Part shown: positions 40,541-49,243 of the stretch, one piece after another
Layout: each line of letters starts with the position of its first letter
Numbering within the stretch: the first letter of the stretch is position 1
Origin: Elizabethkingia bruuniana
GTDB taxonomy: Bacteria; Bacteroidota; Bacteroidia; Flavobacteriales; Weeksellaceae
Reading direction: 5' to 3'
DNA: 64,000 nt
Assembly (NCBI RefSeq): GCF_002024805.1
Contig: NZ_CP014337.1
Location: 4,092,001-4,156,000 of the forward strand
The notes under the pieces: generated by a model
Seen by the model: only the letters and a program-made list of their open reading frames with translations
The model's database searches: none
What the model was told of the DNA's origin: nothing
Made by a program: the position numbers and the translations under genes

Positions 40541-41627
40541 TGTTTCTGATTCTGAATTTGATTAATACTATTTTTCCATTGGAAGAGATTTTAGTCTCTA
40601 TAACGTCCAGGTTCTCCAATGAGGTTGTAGGAAGCGAAAGAAAGTTAATGTAACGTTGCTTGCTCATAGTTTCCACATTGAAATACTGATTGTCAAATAC
40701 CTGGTATATAACCGCATCATTGCTGATCAGGTTCTCCAGTTGGGCTCTTCTACTCTTAAAGTCTTTGGATCTGGAATAGGAATATAACATCATATTATAT
40801 TCATTCGGTTTTAACTGAATTATTTCAGTTTCTGGCGCATTTTCCAGGTTTCTTATTATGGTGTCAGTACGGTAGAATACAGAACTAATCACCATTTTAA
40901 GTGTCTTATCCTTTGTAGGGTATACAAAGGCTTCATTCGGTTTTACTCTGTAGGTAAGAGGTGATTCACCTGCCTTTAATACTTTTATTTCTACCTCATT
41001 TTGCACAGGCTGGCTTCTGTCTGCATCTGTAAACTTAAATGTATAAGTCTTTGTGAAGAAGCTGTCTGCAAAGGTTAAAGCTGCAACAAATATTGCAAGA
41101 ACAGCGGAAATGCCGATCCATAAGTATTTCTTTACCTTGGATATAATTGGTTTTGAAGCTGGTTTGCTATTGCTTGTAGTTACTTCTGGTAATGAGTTCT
41201 GTGGCTGAATGGCCGGAGAGCTTTCTTTTTCACTAATGACAGGGACTTTGTATTCCTCTTCAACAAAACTTTCCACTTGAGGTTCTTTAGTTTCAGAAAG
41301 GCTGTTTTCGTTTTCTAAAAGAAGCTCTTCAGCAAATGCATGATTTTTCTTAAAGTCATACCATGAGCTATAACCTGCATATATCGAAAGTATATTCAGC
41401 ATATCAATACGTGGTAATTTAGCCGTTGGAGAAGTTTTGAAATAAGTATAAAACGACTTCTCGCTAATGTTACCTTTTGCATTTTTTCTGAGGTCCTCCT
41501 GGAAATAAATGATATCAATGCCTTTCCATTTAGAAATTTCATCATAGGAAGGCGTGTGATTTTCCAGATATTTGGCCTGAACTTCAGATTTTAGCTGTTC
41601 GAAATGTAATAATTCTAAATCAGTCAA
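40524..41627 (-). CDS. Single-span membrane protein with a cytoplasmic helical domain
   Basis: A 367-residue protein with one membrane helix at about 168-190 (LWIGISAVLAIFVAALTF). The first 95 residues are a compact soluble domain (SKWKGIDIIYFQEDL, ISEKSFYTYFKTSPTAKLPRIDMLNILSIYAG) that looks helix-turn-helix-like; it is followed by a Pro/Glu-rich linker. The 170 residues after the helix should be periplasmic beta structure. Such a layout is typical of membrane sensors or anti-sigma-like regulators, but no named family is recognised. It is the first gene of a two-gene unit with the lipoprotein. Confidence 0.65.
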   Translation of the reverse strand: MTDLELLHFEQLKSEVQAKYLENHTPSYDEISKWKGIDIIYFQEDLRKNAKGNISEKSFYTYFKTSPTAKLPRIDMLNILSIYAGYSSWYDFKKNHAFAEELLLENENSLSETKEPQVESFVEEEYKVPVISEKESSPAIQPQNSLPEVTTSNSKPASKPIISKVKKYLWIGISAVLAIFVAALTFADSFFTKTYTFKFTDADRSQPVQNEVEIKVLKAGESPLTYRVKPNEAFVYPTKDKTLKMVISSVFYRTDTIIRNLENAPETEIIQLKPNEYNMMLYSYSRSKDFKSRRAQLENLISNDAVIYQVFDNQYFNVETMSKQRYINFLSLPTTSLENLDVIETKISSNGKIVLIKFRIRNNEKGS

Positions 41628-41687
41628 AAATTTATTTTTTATTTAATCTATTGATTATCAGTTATATTATTTTGTAAAATAGTTTTA

Positions 41688-41695
41688 CAAAGGTA
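41688..41695 (-). promoter_or_regulatory. -7 element for the membrane-protein/lipoprotein pair
   Basis: Read leftward this is TACCTTTG, 60 bases before the start at 41627. Confidence 0.6.
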
Positions 41696-41733
41696 TTACA
41701 ATTAATTTTCTCAGACAAATTTTATTGCTGCCA

Positions 41734-41741
41734 TACCTTTG
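41734..41741 (+). promoter_or_regulatory. -7 element for the small lipoprotein gene
   Basis: TACCTTTG on the plus strand, the same sequence as the divergent promoter 38 bases away; it lies 68 bases before the ATG at 41810, so the transcript has a long AT-rich leader. Confidence 0.6.
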
Positions 41742-41809
41742 TCTTGTTCAAATAGAGAACACATTACAATTTAGAAAAATATTTTTAACAAAATTAAATT
41801 TAATTTATT

Positions 41810-42076
41810 ATGAAAAAGTCATTCTTAAACATCGCTGCTGCTGCTGCTATCGTTGCTATCTCTTTAGTATCTTGTAAAAAAACTGAAGCTACTGCTACAG
41901 AAGGTTCAGCTGATTCTACTAAAGTAGATTCTACTAAAGTTGACTCTACTGTTACTACAACTGTAGATTCTACTAAAGCTGTTGCTCCAACTGCAGATTC
42001 TACTAAAGCTGACGCTACTAAAAAAGTAGAAGAAACTAAGACTACTGAAGTTAAGAAAGAAGAAGTTAAAAAATAA
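41810..42076 (+). CDS. Small low-complexity lipoprotein
   Basis: An 88-residue protein with a signal peptide and lipobox SLVSC (Cys22). The mature 66 residues are almost only Thr, Ser, Asp, Lys, Ala, Val and Glu in imperfect repeats of the type (V/A)DSTK (TKVDSTKVDSTVTTTVDSTK), ending KKVEETKTTEVKKEEVKK. It has no aromatic residue after Phe5. The DNA repeats GATTCTACTAAAG several times. It is likely an abundant disordered envelope lipoprotein that could sit on or span the periplasm; no function is known to me. Confidence 0.75.
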   Translation: MKKSFLNIAAAAAIVAISLVSCKKTEATATEGSADSTKVDSTKVDSTVTTTVDSTKAVAPTADSTKADATKKVEETKTTEVKKEEVKK

Positions 42077-42097
42077 TTTCTTACAAAGATAATTATT

Positions 42098-42121
42098 AAG
42101 CCGCTCTCGAGCGGCTTTTTT
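42098..42121 (+). terminator. Terminator after the small lipoprotein gene
   Basis: GCCGCTC (42100-42106) pairs with GAGCGGC (42109-42115), followed by a long T run. Confidence 0.88.
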
Positions 42122-42146
42122 TATGCATTATGATTATATTGTCATA

Positions 42147-42180
42147 AAAAAATCCCCTAAATAAGTTTAAGGGATTTTTT
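42147..42180 (-). terminator. Terminator after the RNA methyltransferase gene
   Basis: An AAATCCCCTAAA/TTTAAGGGATTT-type stem (about 42149-42178) with T runs on both strands, 15 bases after the stop at 42195. Confidence 0.75.
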
Positions 42181-42194
42181 GTTTATAGATGGTT

Positions 42195-42959
42195 TTATAT
42201 CTTTTGTCTCAGGAACTCATAACATGTAATTGCTACAGCATTACTCAGGTTAAGAGAGTCTATACTACCCGTCATCGGGATCAGGTAATTGTTGCCTTTA
42301 TCTTTCCAAAAATCACTTAATCCGGAATGTTCTGTACCAAAGCAGGCAACTGTCTTCTTATTAAAATCTGCATTTTGAATCTGTTTGGTATTGTCATCCA
42401 TAAATGTTGTGATGATCTGATAATTGTACTGTTTAAAGAAATCCATTGCTGACTCATTATCTGTCTGGAAGAAGTTCATTCCGAACAGACAGCCAACACT
42501 GGAGCGTATTACGTTTGGATTGTAGAAATCAGTTTTGGGATCAGTAATAATGATAGCGTCTATTCCAAAAGCTTCACAACTTCTAAGTACAGCACCAAGA
42601 TTGCCAGGTTTTTCTACACTTTCCAGAAGGATAATTCCGGAATTAGGTTTTGGAGTAAAGTGTTCTAATGATTTTTGTTTTTCCTGATAAACTCCAATAA
42701 TGCCTTCTGAAGTCCCTCTGTATGCAATTGCTTCATAAACCTTTGCAGAAACATTATTAATTACGGCAGAGGGGATGGTTCCTTGGAATATATCATTGCA
42801 GATAAAGAATTCTGTAGGAGTATAGCCAAACTGAATAGCTCTTTCATTTTCCTGAACACCTTCTACAATGAAAACACCACTTTTACGGCGTTCATTGTTT
42901 TTGGACATCAGTCTGGTTAATTTTTTTATTTTATCGTTCTGTATACTTTCTATTTGCAT
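42195..42959 (-). CDS. SpoU/TrmH-family RNA 2'-O-methyltransferase
   Basis: A 254-residue SPOUT-fold enzyme that methylates ribose 2'-OH in rRNA or tRNA with SAM. The N-terminal substrate-binding domain (KIKKLTRLMSKNNERRKSGVFIVEG) is followed by the knotted domain with the three family motifs: LLESVEKPGNLGAVLRS, FYNPNVIRSSVGCLFG and the C-terminal IPMTGSIDSLNLSNAVAI. The exact nucleotide target cannot be told from sequence. It is transcribed alone. Confidence 0.92.
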   Translation of the reverse strand: MQIESIQNDKIKKLTRLMSKNNERRKSGVFIVEGVQENERAIQFGYTPTEFFICNDIFQGTIPSAVINNVSAKVYEAIAYRGTSEGIIGVYQEKQKSLEHFTPKPNSGIILLESVEKPGNLGAVLRSCEAFGIDAIIITDPKTDFYNPNVIRSSVGCLFGMNFFQTDNESAMDFFKQYNYQIITTFMDDNTKQIQNADFNKKTVACFGTEHSGLSDFWKDKGNNYLIPMTGSIDSLNLSNAVAITCYEFLRQKI

Positions 42960-43047
42960 TTTGCAAAACTATGCAAAATTTATCATTAGAAAGGTTTCCT
43001 TGCTGTTTCATGAAGCGGGATAATGATTCTTTTTGTACAGATAATTT

Positions 43048-43458
43048 CTATGGTGCAGATCTTCTGTTGGATATTATCGTCCAGAGGTTCCCAATGAACT
43101 GAGAAATGCTGCTTGCCAGCCATAGATAATATCCTAAACCATAAGAGGTGATCGCGGCTTTGCCTCCGCCTTCGTTAACTGTAATAGTGCTGACAGAAAG
43201 ATAAGAAAGGCTTAAAATAAAGGTGATTAGGCTTAGGGGGAAAGATATTTTGGGCTGTTTTATTAAAAGAAATAACCATGAAATAAATAAAAGAGGATTT
43301 GCCAGCCAGGCAATTCCTCCTTCAAAAACTTCGGCCCAGCCTAACAATATACATGCTATAGAAAGCATATAGTCACTTCCCATATTAACGGCAGTCTGCG
43401 TTAATGACGCAACAAAGAGTGCAATACTTATAGTCAGTGTCAGGCTTTGTGGTTTCAT
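43048..43458 (-). CDS. Small membrane protein of unknown function
   Basis: A 136-residue protein with four hydrophobic segments (about 8-24, 28-45, 50-85 and 107-124). The Trp/Leu-rich region GWAEVFEGGIAWLANPLLFISWLFLL is distinctive, but I recognise no family. Its start codon directly abuts the rmuC stop (43459), so it is translated from the rmuC message. Confidence 0.65.
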   Translation of the reverse strand: MKPQSLTLTISIALFVASLTQTAVNMGSDYMLSIACILLGWAEVFEGGIAWLANPLLFISWLFLLIKQPKISFPLSLITFILSLSYLSVSTITVNEGGGKAAITSYGLGYYLWLASSISQFIGNLWTIISNRRSAP

Positions 43459-44955
43459 TTATTCTTCAATACTTTCACTGTTTTCAATAAGACTTTGTGG
43501 AAGTTCTTTCTTGCTTTTAATCCCCAGCGCTCTCAGTTTTTGAGTTTGTATTACAAGATTGTCGTTTCCTGTGGAAAGTTGTTTGTATGCATCTGTATAT
43601 GCATTTCTAGCCTGGTCAAGTCCTTTTCCTACTTTTTCTAAATTTTCTACAAAACCTACAAACTTATCATACAACTTAGCCCCTCTGTCAGCGATCTCCA
43701 TTGTATTTCTGTTTTGGTATTCCCGTTTCCATAGATCAGCAATCAGCTTAAGGGAAGTAATAAGATTGCTTGGATTCAATAATAGAATTCTCCTTTCGTA
43801 GGCGTAGTTCCACAGGTTCTGATCAGCCTGCATTGCTGCAATATAGGCTGGTTCACTTGGAATAAACATCATGACGAAGTCCAGAGATTTTCCATAATCG
43901 TCATAGGCTTTCTGACTAAGCTGCTGGATATGGTTTTTAATGGATGCTAAATGCTGGTTGAGTTTTATTGCATAGATTTCAGGATCAGTTTCATCTACAA
44001 GTTCTGTGAAAGCTGTTAGAGAAACTTTGGAATCTATAATCACATTTCTTTCATCAGGATACTTTATAACGGCGTCCGGACGCATTTTTTTTCCGGAGAA
44101 TTCAGAATAGATGGCCTTGTTGTTCTCATCACGGAGTTCATGTTCAAGATAATACTCTCTTCCTTTTACCAGTCCGGATTTTTCCAGAATGCTTTCCAGG
44201 ATCATTTCTCCCCAATTTCCCTGGGTTTTGCTTTCGCCTTTCAAGGCTCTTGTCAACTTTTTAGCATCTTCAGAAATTTGCTGATTTAATTCTGCAAGTT
44301 CTCTTACTTTTTCTGCTAACGAAAAACGCTCCTTATTTTCCTTTTCGTATGCTTCGTTGACTCTGTTTTTTAAGTCAGCAATCTTCTCCTGAAAAGGTTC
44401 AAGAATTGTTTTAAGGTTGTTCTGATTAAGAGTGGTGAATTTCTCGGTCTTTTCTTCCAGAATTTTATTGGCTAGGTTTTCAAATTGAAGTTTTGCTTCT
44501 TCCTGAATTTTAGTTACCTCTTCTTTCTGGGTTTCAAGGGATTTCTGTAAACTTTCATTAATAGCCGATAGTTCAGAATTTTTGGCAAATAATGTTTGTT
44601 TATCAGATATAAGGTTTTCAATCTGAGAGACTTGTTTTGTGTTTATTTGTTTCTGTTCCTGAGATTGAGAGTTAAGAGCCGAGTATTCAGCTGATATTTT
44701 TGCAAACTCGTTTTTCAGATCGCTTAATAGATCTGATTGCTGCTGGCTGAGTTCCTTTTCTTTATTAATAATCTGAGCGAGCTCCTGATTTTTCAGATTA
44801 AGGTTTTCCAGATCTGATACACTTTTAATGTATGAATTGTTTAATTCGTTATATGAGTTTCTGGAAATGGAAGATGATTTTGAAATAAAATACAAAATTA
44901 CAGCACCAATAATTCCGCCAACAATAAATCCAATAAGTAAATAAGTTATTTCCAT
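43459..44955 (-). CDS. rmuC: RmuC-family DNA recombination protein
   Basis: A 498-residue protein with an N-terminal membrane helix (YLLIGFIVGGIIGAVILYF), a long coiled coil (about 30-195, rich in Gln, Glu, Lys, Leu) and the RmuC nuclease-like domain: TQGNWGEMILESILEKSGL near 245, MRPDAVIKYPDERNVIIDSKVSL near 290 and FVMMFIPSEPAYIAA near 350. In E. coli RmuC limits inversions at short inverted repeats. Length and layout are normal. Confidence 0.93.
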   Translation of the reverse strand: MEITYLLIGFIVGGIIGAVILYFISKSSSISRNSYNELNNSYIKSVSDLENLNLKNQELAQIINKEKELSQQQSDLLSDLKNEFAKISAEYSALNSQSQEQKQINTKQVSQIENLISDKQTLFAKNSELSAINESLQKSLETQKEEVTKIQEEAKLQFENLANKILEEKTEKFTTLNQNNLKTILEPFQEKIADLKNRVNEAYEKENKERFSLAEKVRELAELNQQISEDAKKLTRALKGESKTQGNWGEMILESILEKSGLVKGREYYLEHELRDENNKAIYSEFSGKKMRPDAVIKYPDERNVIIDSKVSLTAFTELVDETDPEIYAIKLNQHLASIKNHIQQLSQKAYDDYGKSLDFVMMFIPSEPAYIAAMQADQNLWNYAYERRILLLNPSNLITSLKLIADLWKREYQNRNTMEIADRGAKLYDKFVGFVENLEKVGKGLDQARNAYTDAYKQLSTGNDNLVIQTQKLRALGIKSKKELPQSLIENSESIEE

Positions 44956-45075
44956 CTTTCAAAATTACAAAATATTGTGTGGCAATATAAAACTAATTAT
45001 AAAGGTATTCTTTACTGAAAACCGTAAAATAATGGTTTATCTGCTGATAATTAAGAAGAAAGAAAAGAAAAATAT

Positions 45076-45564
45076 TTAATGATTCAGTTGCCAGAATCCC
45101 CAAGATAAAACCATATTGAAAGTGTCCCATAATAAAGTGGGAAGTATGAGGTAGCTTGCCGTTTTAGAGACTCGCTTGAAGAGAAAGAATAAAATTATGG
45201 TCATTACCCATGTAATGACATTTACAATAACTGCAAGATCTAATAATTTGAAGTTAAAGAAAATAATGAACCATAGAGATATAAGCACGAAAATGATATA
45301 ATAATAGATGAGTGCTCTCTGACGATGTTTGAAACGGGTTTCCTTAGCTTTCCAGATGAAATAAAATGCGAAGCCGGAAAAGAAATACATTAAAAATATA
45401 GTCCGGAATAAAAAGTTAGAAGGGGGAGTGAAGAGCGGTTTGTCCAAATGATTGTACCATACATTAAATGAATTGGCAGGCGTTAAAGCGTGTATAATGA
45501 AAAATACAAACACATGAAAGGATATACATGCAGCTAAAGCCTTCCAGTCAATTTGTCTTTTCAT
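45076..45564 (-). CDS. TspO/MBR-family membrane protein
   Basis: A 162-residue protein with five hydrophobic helices. The TspO signature appears after helix 1 as WYNHLDKPLFTPP, and the last helix ends WDTFNMVLSWGFWQLNH. TspO proteins bind porphyrins and are linked to stress responses. The frame extends to a TTG at 45588, but that TTG lies inside a perfect -7 element (TAAATTTG), so ATG 45564, preceded by AAAGAGAAG, is taken as the start. Membership is somewhat divergent from classical tryptophan-rich TspO. Confidence 0.75.
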   Translation of the reverse strand: MKRQIDWKALAACISFHVFVFFIIHALTPANSFNVWYNHLDKPLFTPPSNFLFRTIFLMYFFSGFAFYFIWKAKETRFKHRQRALIYYYIIFVLISLWFIIFFNFKLLDLAVIVNVITWVMTIILFFLFKRVSKTASYLILPTLLWDTFNMVLSWGFWQLNH

Positions 45565-45585
45565 ATGCTCTTCTCTTTGGTTGTG

Positions 45586-45593
45586 CAAATTTA
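45586..45593 (-). promoter_or_regulatory. -7 element for the TspO-like gene; decides its start
   Basis: Read leftward this is TAAATTTG, ending 21 bases before ATG 45564. It overlaps the alternative TTG start, which would therefore lie upstream of the transcript. Confidence 0.7.
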
Positions 45594-45595
45594 CT

Positions 45596-45631
45596 CAAAA
45601 ATAGAAAAGAAAATCACTAAGGATTTTCTTT
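45596..45631 (-). terminator. Terminator after pncB
   Basis: AAAGAAAATC (45606-45615) pairs with GATTTTCTTT (45622-45631); read leftward a T-rich tail follows. Confidence 0.65.
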
Positions 45632-45677
45632 AACTATTTTTTATAATTTTTTAATACAAATGAAGGTATGGACTCTG

Positions 45678-46865
45678 TTAATCTCTTATCTGAAGAAATT
45701 CTTTGGCAAGTTCTATCATTTTAGGATCTCCGGTATATTTACCCTTCTCATCAGAAAGTTTTACGGTTGGAATCCATTCGTTGTTAATTCCTTTTACACT
45801 GATAAGCTTCATTACGATGTTGCTTGGCGCAAGACCAACGTCGTTAGTCAGATTGGTTCCGATACCGAAAGAAATGCCAATTCTGCCACGGCAGGCTTTA
45901 GTGATTTCTTCAACTTTCTCAGGGTTCAGGGCATCAGAGAAAATAATGTATTTAAATAATGGATTGATGCCGTGCTTTTTATAATGTTCTATAGTTTTGT
46001 TAGCAAATTCAATAGGATCTCCACTGTCGTGTCTTACGCCGTCGAATAGTTTTGCAAATTTTTTATCGAACTGCTGAAAGAATACATCTGTAGTGTAAGT
46101 GTCGGAAAGAGCAACTCCCAGATCACCACGGTAAACATCCACCCAGTGTTCCAGGGAAAGAGAATTGGCCATCTTGAAACCATATTCTGCTGCATGGAAC
46201 ATAAACCATTCGTGGGCATGTGTGCCAATTGGTTTTACATTGTACAGCATAGCCATGTGTACATTGGAAGATCCTGTAAAGGTAGAGTCTTCCATCGATG
46301 TAAGTGCCTGCATAACCAATCGGTGTACCCTGTAAGAGTGTCTTCTTCTCGTTCCGAATTCTGCAAAAGGAACCTGAAGTGTTTTGAACTTTTTCTCTTT
46401 CTCTATAGTCTTCTGGATGATTGTTTCGTCATCTTCTCTTTGAAGGCCTTTCATCGAGTAATAAAGTTCACTGATCAAACATAATAAAGGAACTTCCCAC
46501 AAGATTGTCCGATACCATAATCCTGAAACCTGTACCTCCAGGCTTGTTCCTTCTTGTTTAATGTGTACTTCGGATGGGTCGTAGCGATAGCCTTCCAGAA
46601 AGTCTATATAGGGTAGGTCCAGATATGGACATGTTTTTTTTAAGAATTGTTTTTCTTCTTTGGTAAGCCTTAGTTGAGACATTGCATTGACAGCTTTTTT
46701 CAGCTCGTCCGCAAAGCCTTCAGGGTATTCGTGTTTACCACGATTTATAAAATCATATTTTACAACTTCACTTGGAAACAGCTTTACAACAGCACATTGC
46801 ATGGTGAATTTGTAAAAATCATTATCTAATAGGGAAACCAATCTTACGTTATGATCTTCTAACAT
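45678..46865 (-). CDS. pncB: Nicotinate phosphoribosyltransferase
   Basis: A 395-residue NAD-salvage enzyme that joins nicotinate and PRPP to nicotinate mononucleotide using ATP. The N-terminus LVSLLDNDFYKFTMQCAV is characteristic, followed by FAEFGTRRRHSYRVHRLV, the histidine segment PIGTHAHEWFMFHAA that carries the phosphorylatable His, and the PRPP-binding region FDGVRHDSGDPIEF. Length is normal. It lies between dps and the TspO gene, each with its own terminator. Confidence 0.95.
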   Translation of the reverse strand: MLEDHNVRLVSLLDNDFYKFTMQCAVVKLFPSEVVKYDFINRGKHEYPEGFADELKKAVNAMSQLRLTKEEKQFLKKTCPYLDLPYIDFLEGYRYDPSEVHIKQEGTSLEVQVSGLWYRTILWEVPLLCLISELYYSMKGLQREDDETIIQKTIEKEKKFKTLQVPFAEFGTRRRHSYRVHRLVMQALTSMEDSTFTGSSNVHMAMLYNVKPIGTHAHEWFMFHAAEYGFKMANSLSLEHWVDVYRGDLGVALSDTYTTDVFFQQFDKKFAKLFDGVRHDSGDPIEFANKTIEHYKKHGINPLFKYIIFSDALNPEKVEEITKACRGRIGISFGIGTNLTNDVGLAPSNIVMKLISVKGINNEWIPTVKLSDEKGKYTGDPKMIELAKEFLQIRD

Positions 46866-46916
46866 CTTCGTTTATTTATGCTAATATAAGGAAGATAGAT
46901 GAAAGATTATAGAAAT

Positions 46917-46949
46917 AAAAAGCAGCCTCTTTATTTTTAAAGAGGCTGC
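46917..46949 (-). terminator. Terminator after dps
   Basis: GCAGCCTCTTTA (46922-46933) pairs with TAAAGAGGCTGC (46938-46949); read leftward it ends in TTTTTATTT. Confidence 0.85.
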
Positions 46950-46981
46950 ATTGTTGTATATACTATATGATATAAATGGGT

Positions 46982-47458
46982 TTATTTTCCAAGGAAAGAG
47001 CTGTACATCCATACTTCTTTTTCCTGTTCTGTAATATAATCGCTCATTAAAGAGTTTGTGCCTTCGTCACCTGCTTCGTCTGTAATGTCTAGCAATTCTC
47101 TCTGAAGTTCAATAATCTTTTTGAAAGAAGCAAGAATGTCTTCAACACATTTGCGGCCATCGCTTACTTCGTTGCTCTCTTTAATAGATGAGTTTTTAAT
47201 ATAGAATGAATAGTTATGCTGTGGTTGTGCACCTAGTGTAAGGATTCTTTCAGCAATTTCATCGATCTTTAATATAAGGCTGTTGTAAAGTTCCTCGAAT
47301 TTTGGGTGAAGTGTGAAAAATAAATCACCTTTTATATTCCAGTGTGCTCCACGTGTATTCTGATAAAATATTGAATAGTTAGACAATAAAACATTTAGTC
47401 TTTCAGCAATGTTCTTGCAATCTTCAGCTTTTAGTCCTATTAAATTAGAATTTTTCAT
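46982..47458 (-). CDS. Dps-family DNA-protection/ferritin-like protein
   Basis: A 158-residue ferritin-like protein that oxidises iron with peroxide and shields DNA during stress. The ferroxidase signature is visible: NTRGAHWNIKGDLFFTLHPKFEELY with conserved His and Asp/Glu, then DEIAERILTLGAQP. The frame continues to a GTG at 47494, but that codon lies within a -7 element (TAAATTTG), so ATG 47458 (MKNSNLIGLKAEDCKNI) is the start. It stands alone with a promoter and a terminator. Confidence 0.94.
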   Translation of the reverse strand: MKNSNLIGLKAEDCKNIAERLNVLLSNYSIFYQNTRGAHWNIKGDLFFTLHPKFEELYNSLILKIDEIAERILTLGAQPQHNYSFYIKNSSIKESNEVSDGRKCVEDILASFKKIIELQRELLDITDEAGDEGTNSLMSDYITEQEKEVWMYSSFLGK

Positions 47459-47493
47459 TTGTATTATTTTATTAATGTTAATATTTCGATACA

Positions 47494-47501
47494 CAAATTT
47501 A
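47494..47501 (-). promoter_or_regulatory. -7 element for dps; decides its start
   Basis: Read leftward this is TAAATTTG, 35 bases before ATG 47458, overlapping the rejected GTG start. Confidence 0.7.
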
Positions 47502-47656
47502 ATAAATTAAAACTATTGATTTGTTTTATTTTGATAGATTAAATCTAACTAAAAGATAAACATTGAAAGTTGCTGTGGATAATTATGAAAAAGTGTGTTA
47601 AATACTTTTAATGATTCTGTAATATTATGTTCATCGTCTTAACAGGAGAGGAAGGT

Positions 47657-47664
47657 TATTTTTG
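47657..47664 (+). promoter_or_regulatory. -7 element for the phosphatase-like lipoprotein; decides its start
   Basis: TATTTTTG, 36 bases before ATG 47701; the in-frame TTG at 47662 falls inside it and cannot be translated. Confidence 0.7.
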
Positions 47665-47700
47665 CGGTCATATAAAACACCAATCACAAAATATTTTATA

Positions 47701-48663
47701 ATGAAGAAATTTACATTACTATTTCCTCTTATTTCATTATTATTATCATTTTCATGTAATGATAATAATAATGAGTCATTTGAGTCCGCTCAAAAGGTGG
47801 CAGAAAAGTACCAGACTAAAAATGTTGTCCTGCTTGTAGTAGATGGTCCCCGTATCTCCGAGACCTGGGAGGCTGCCAATAAAGAAAATATTCCGAACAG
47901 AGTAAATCTTTTACAACAGGGAGTTTTTATCAGTGACTTCAAAAATAATGGTACAACTAATACCAATCCGGGGCATAGTGCAATGTGTAGTGGAGTCTAT
48001 GAGTCCATCCAAAATAATGGGAAAGAGCTGCCAGGCTTTCCGTCAGTAATGCAGCAGTGGCTGAAGTATACCGGAGCGGATAAGACTAAAGCTTGGGTGA
48101 TTGCTTCTAAAGACAAACTTGAAGTCCTGAATAATTGTAAGCTTGATGGTTGGAAAGATAAGTTTCAACCTAGTGCAGATTGTGGTATTAGCGGTAATGG
48201 ATCCGACTATCGTGAGGATGCTGTAACTGTAGCGAATACAAAAGAGGTAATGAAAAAGTATAGCCCTAATATTATTGTGATAAATTTGAAAGATGTAGAT
48301 TCCTATGGGCACAATAATAATTGGAAGGAATATATTAAGGCTATAAAAACAACAGATGCTTCAATTAAAGAAATATGGGATTATATCCAATCTTTGCCTT
48401 CATATAAAGATAAGACCACATTAATTGTAAGTAACGATCACGGAAGGCATATTGACAGTAAAGGCGGATTCCAGAATCATGGTGATGACTGCACAGGTTG
48501 CAGACATATTGAATTTTTTGCAATGGGCCCGGATTTTAAAAAGAATGCTACCATTAATACGGGTAACTACGAGCAAATAGATATTGCAAATACGATTGCA
48601 GAACTTCTACAATTTCCGCTGCAATATTCAAAAGGAAAAGTAATAAAAGATGTATTTAAATAA
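47701..48663 (+). CDS. Alkaline-phosphatase-superfamily lipoprotein
   Basis: A 320-residue lipoprotein (lipobox LLSFSC) of the type I phosphodiesterase/alkaline-phosphatase superfamily, which hydrolyses phosphate esters with two zinc ions. Metal and catalytic segments are VVLLVVDGPRISETW (first Asp), TTNTNPGHSAMCSG (probable nucleophile Thr), NLKDVDSYGHNN, IVSNDHGRH and NHGDDCTGCRHIEFFAMGP. The Cys pair in CTGC is unusual. The mature start is Asn/Asp-rich (NDNNNE), as expected for an exposed linker. The specific substrate cannot be inferred. Confidence 0.82.
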   Translation: MKKFTLLFPLISLLLSFSCNDNNNESFESAQKVAEKYQTKNVVLLVVDGPRISETWEAANKENIPNRVNLLQQGVFISDFKNNGTTNTNPGHSAMCSGVYESIQNNGKELPGFPSVMQQWLKYTGADKTKAWVIASKDKLEVLNNCKLDGWKDKFQPSADCGISGNGSDYREDAVTVANTKEVMKKYSPNIIVINLKDVDSYGHNNNWKEYIKAIKTTDASIKEIWDYIQSLPSYKDKTTLIVSNDHGRHIDSKGGFQNHGDDCTGCRHIEFFAMGPDFKKNATINTGNYEQIDIANTIAELLQFPLQYSKGKVIKDVFK

Positions 48664-48751
48664 GTGAAGAAATAATGAGCTTTAGAATTGTAATGATATG
48701 GTTTACAAATTTTAATACTGATTTTTCTGCACGAAATAAAAACATAATTGT

Positions 48752-48781
48752 TTGTAAATCAAAAAATAATTTATATTTTTG
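48752..48781 (+). promoter_or_regulatory. Promoter of the rpsL operon
   Basis: A -33 TTG (48752-48754) and a -7 TATTTTTG (48774-48781) with a 19-base spacer, 32 bases before rpsL. Confidence 0.7.
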
Positions 48782-48813
48782 CATCCTCAAATAAAAAATA
48801 ATAAAGCAATTAC

Positions 48814-49221
48814 ATGCCTACTATTCAACAATTAGTTAGAAAAGGAAGAGCCACGCTTACTAAGAAGAGTAAATCGGCTGCTTTGGAATCATGTCCACAA
48901 AGAAGAGGCGTATGTACGAGAGTATATACAACCACGCCTAAGAAACCTAACTCAGCTTTGAGAAAAGTTGCGAGAGTTAGACTTTCTAATGGTAAAGAGG
49001 TTAACGCCTACATCCCGGGAGAAGGACATAATCTTCAAGAGCACTCGATAGTATTGGTAAGAGGCGGAAGGGTGAAAGACCTACCGGGAGTTAGATATCA
49101 CATTGTACGTGGTGCTTTAGATACTGCGGGAGTTAACGGAAGACTTCAGAGAAGATCTAAGTACGGAGCTAAGAGACCTAAACCAGGACAAGCGCCTGCA
49201 GCTACAGGTAAGAAAAAGTAA
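48814..49221 (+). CDS. rpsL: 30S ribosomal protein S12
   Basis: A 135-residue S12, the decoding-centre protein, of usual length with a short Lys/Pro/Ala tail. Characteristic segments are the start [37 protein letters not shown], which contains the lysine associated with streptomycin response, and [14 protein letters not shown]. First gene of the str-type operon; 22 bases to rpsG. Confidence 0.98.
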   Translation: MPTIQQLVRKGRATLTKKSKSAALESCPQRRGVCTRVYTTTPKKPNSALRKVARVRLSNGKEVNAYIPGEGHNLQEHSIVLVRGGRVKDLPGVRYHIVRGALDTAGVNGRLQRRSKYGAKRPKPGQAPAATGKKK

Positions 49222-49243
49222 TCATTAAATTAGGAACAGTACA

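Noticed and set aside
45565-45588. TTG start extending the TspO-like protein by eight residues
   Set aside because: The codon is part of the TAAATTTG promoter element, so it lies before the transcript.
47459-47494. GTG start extending Dps by twelve residues
   Set aside because: It overlaps the TAAATTTG promoter element; ATG 47458 gives the normal Dps N-terminus.
47574-47582. Single perfect DnaA box (TGTGGATAA on the plus strand)
   Set aside because: It is isolated, with no partners or repeat structure, so it is likely chance or a minor site.
47662-47700. TTG start for the phosphatase-like lipoprotein
   Set aside because: It lies in TATTTTTG, and the signal peptide and lipobox begin at ATG 47701.
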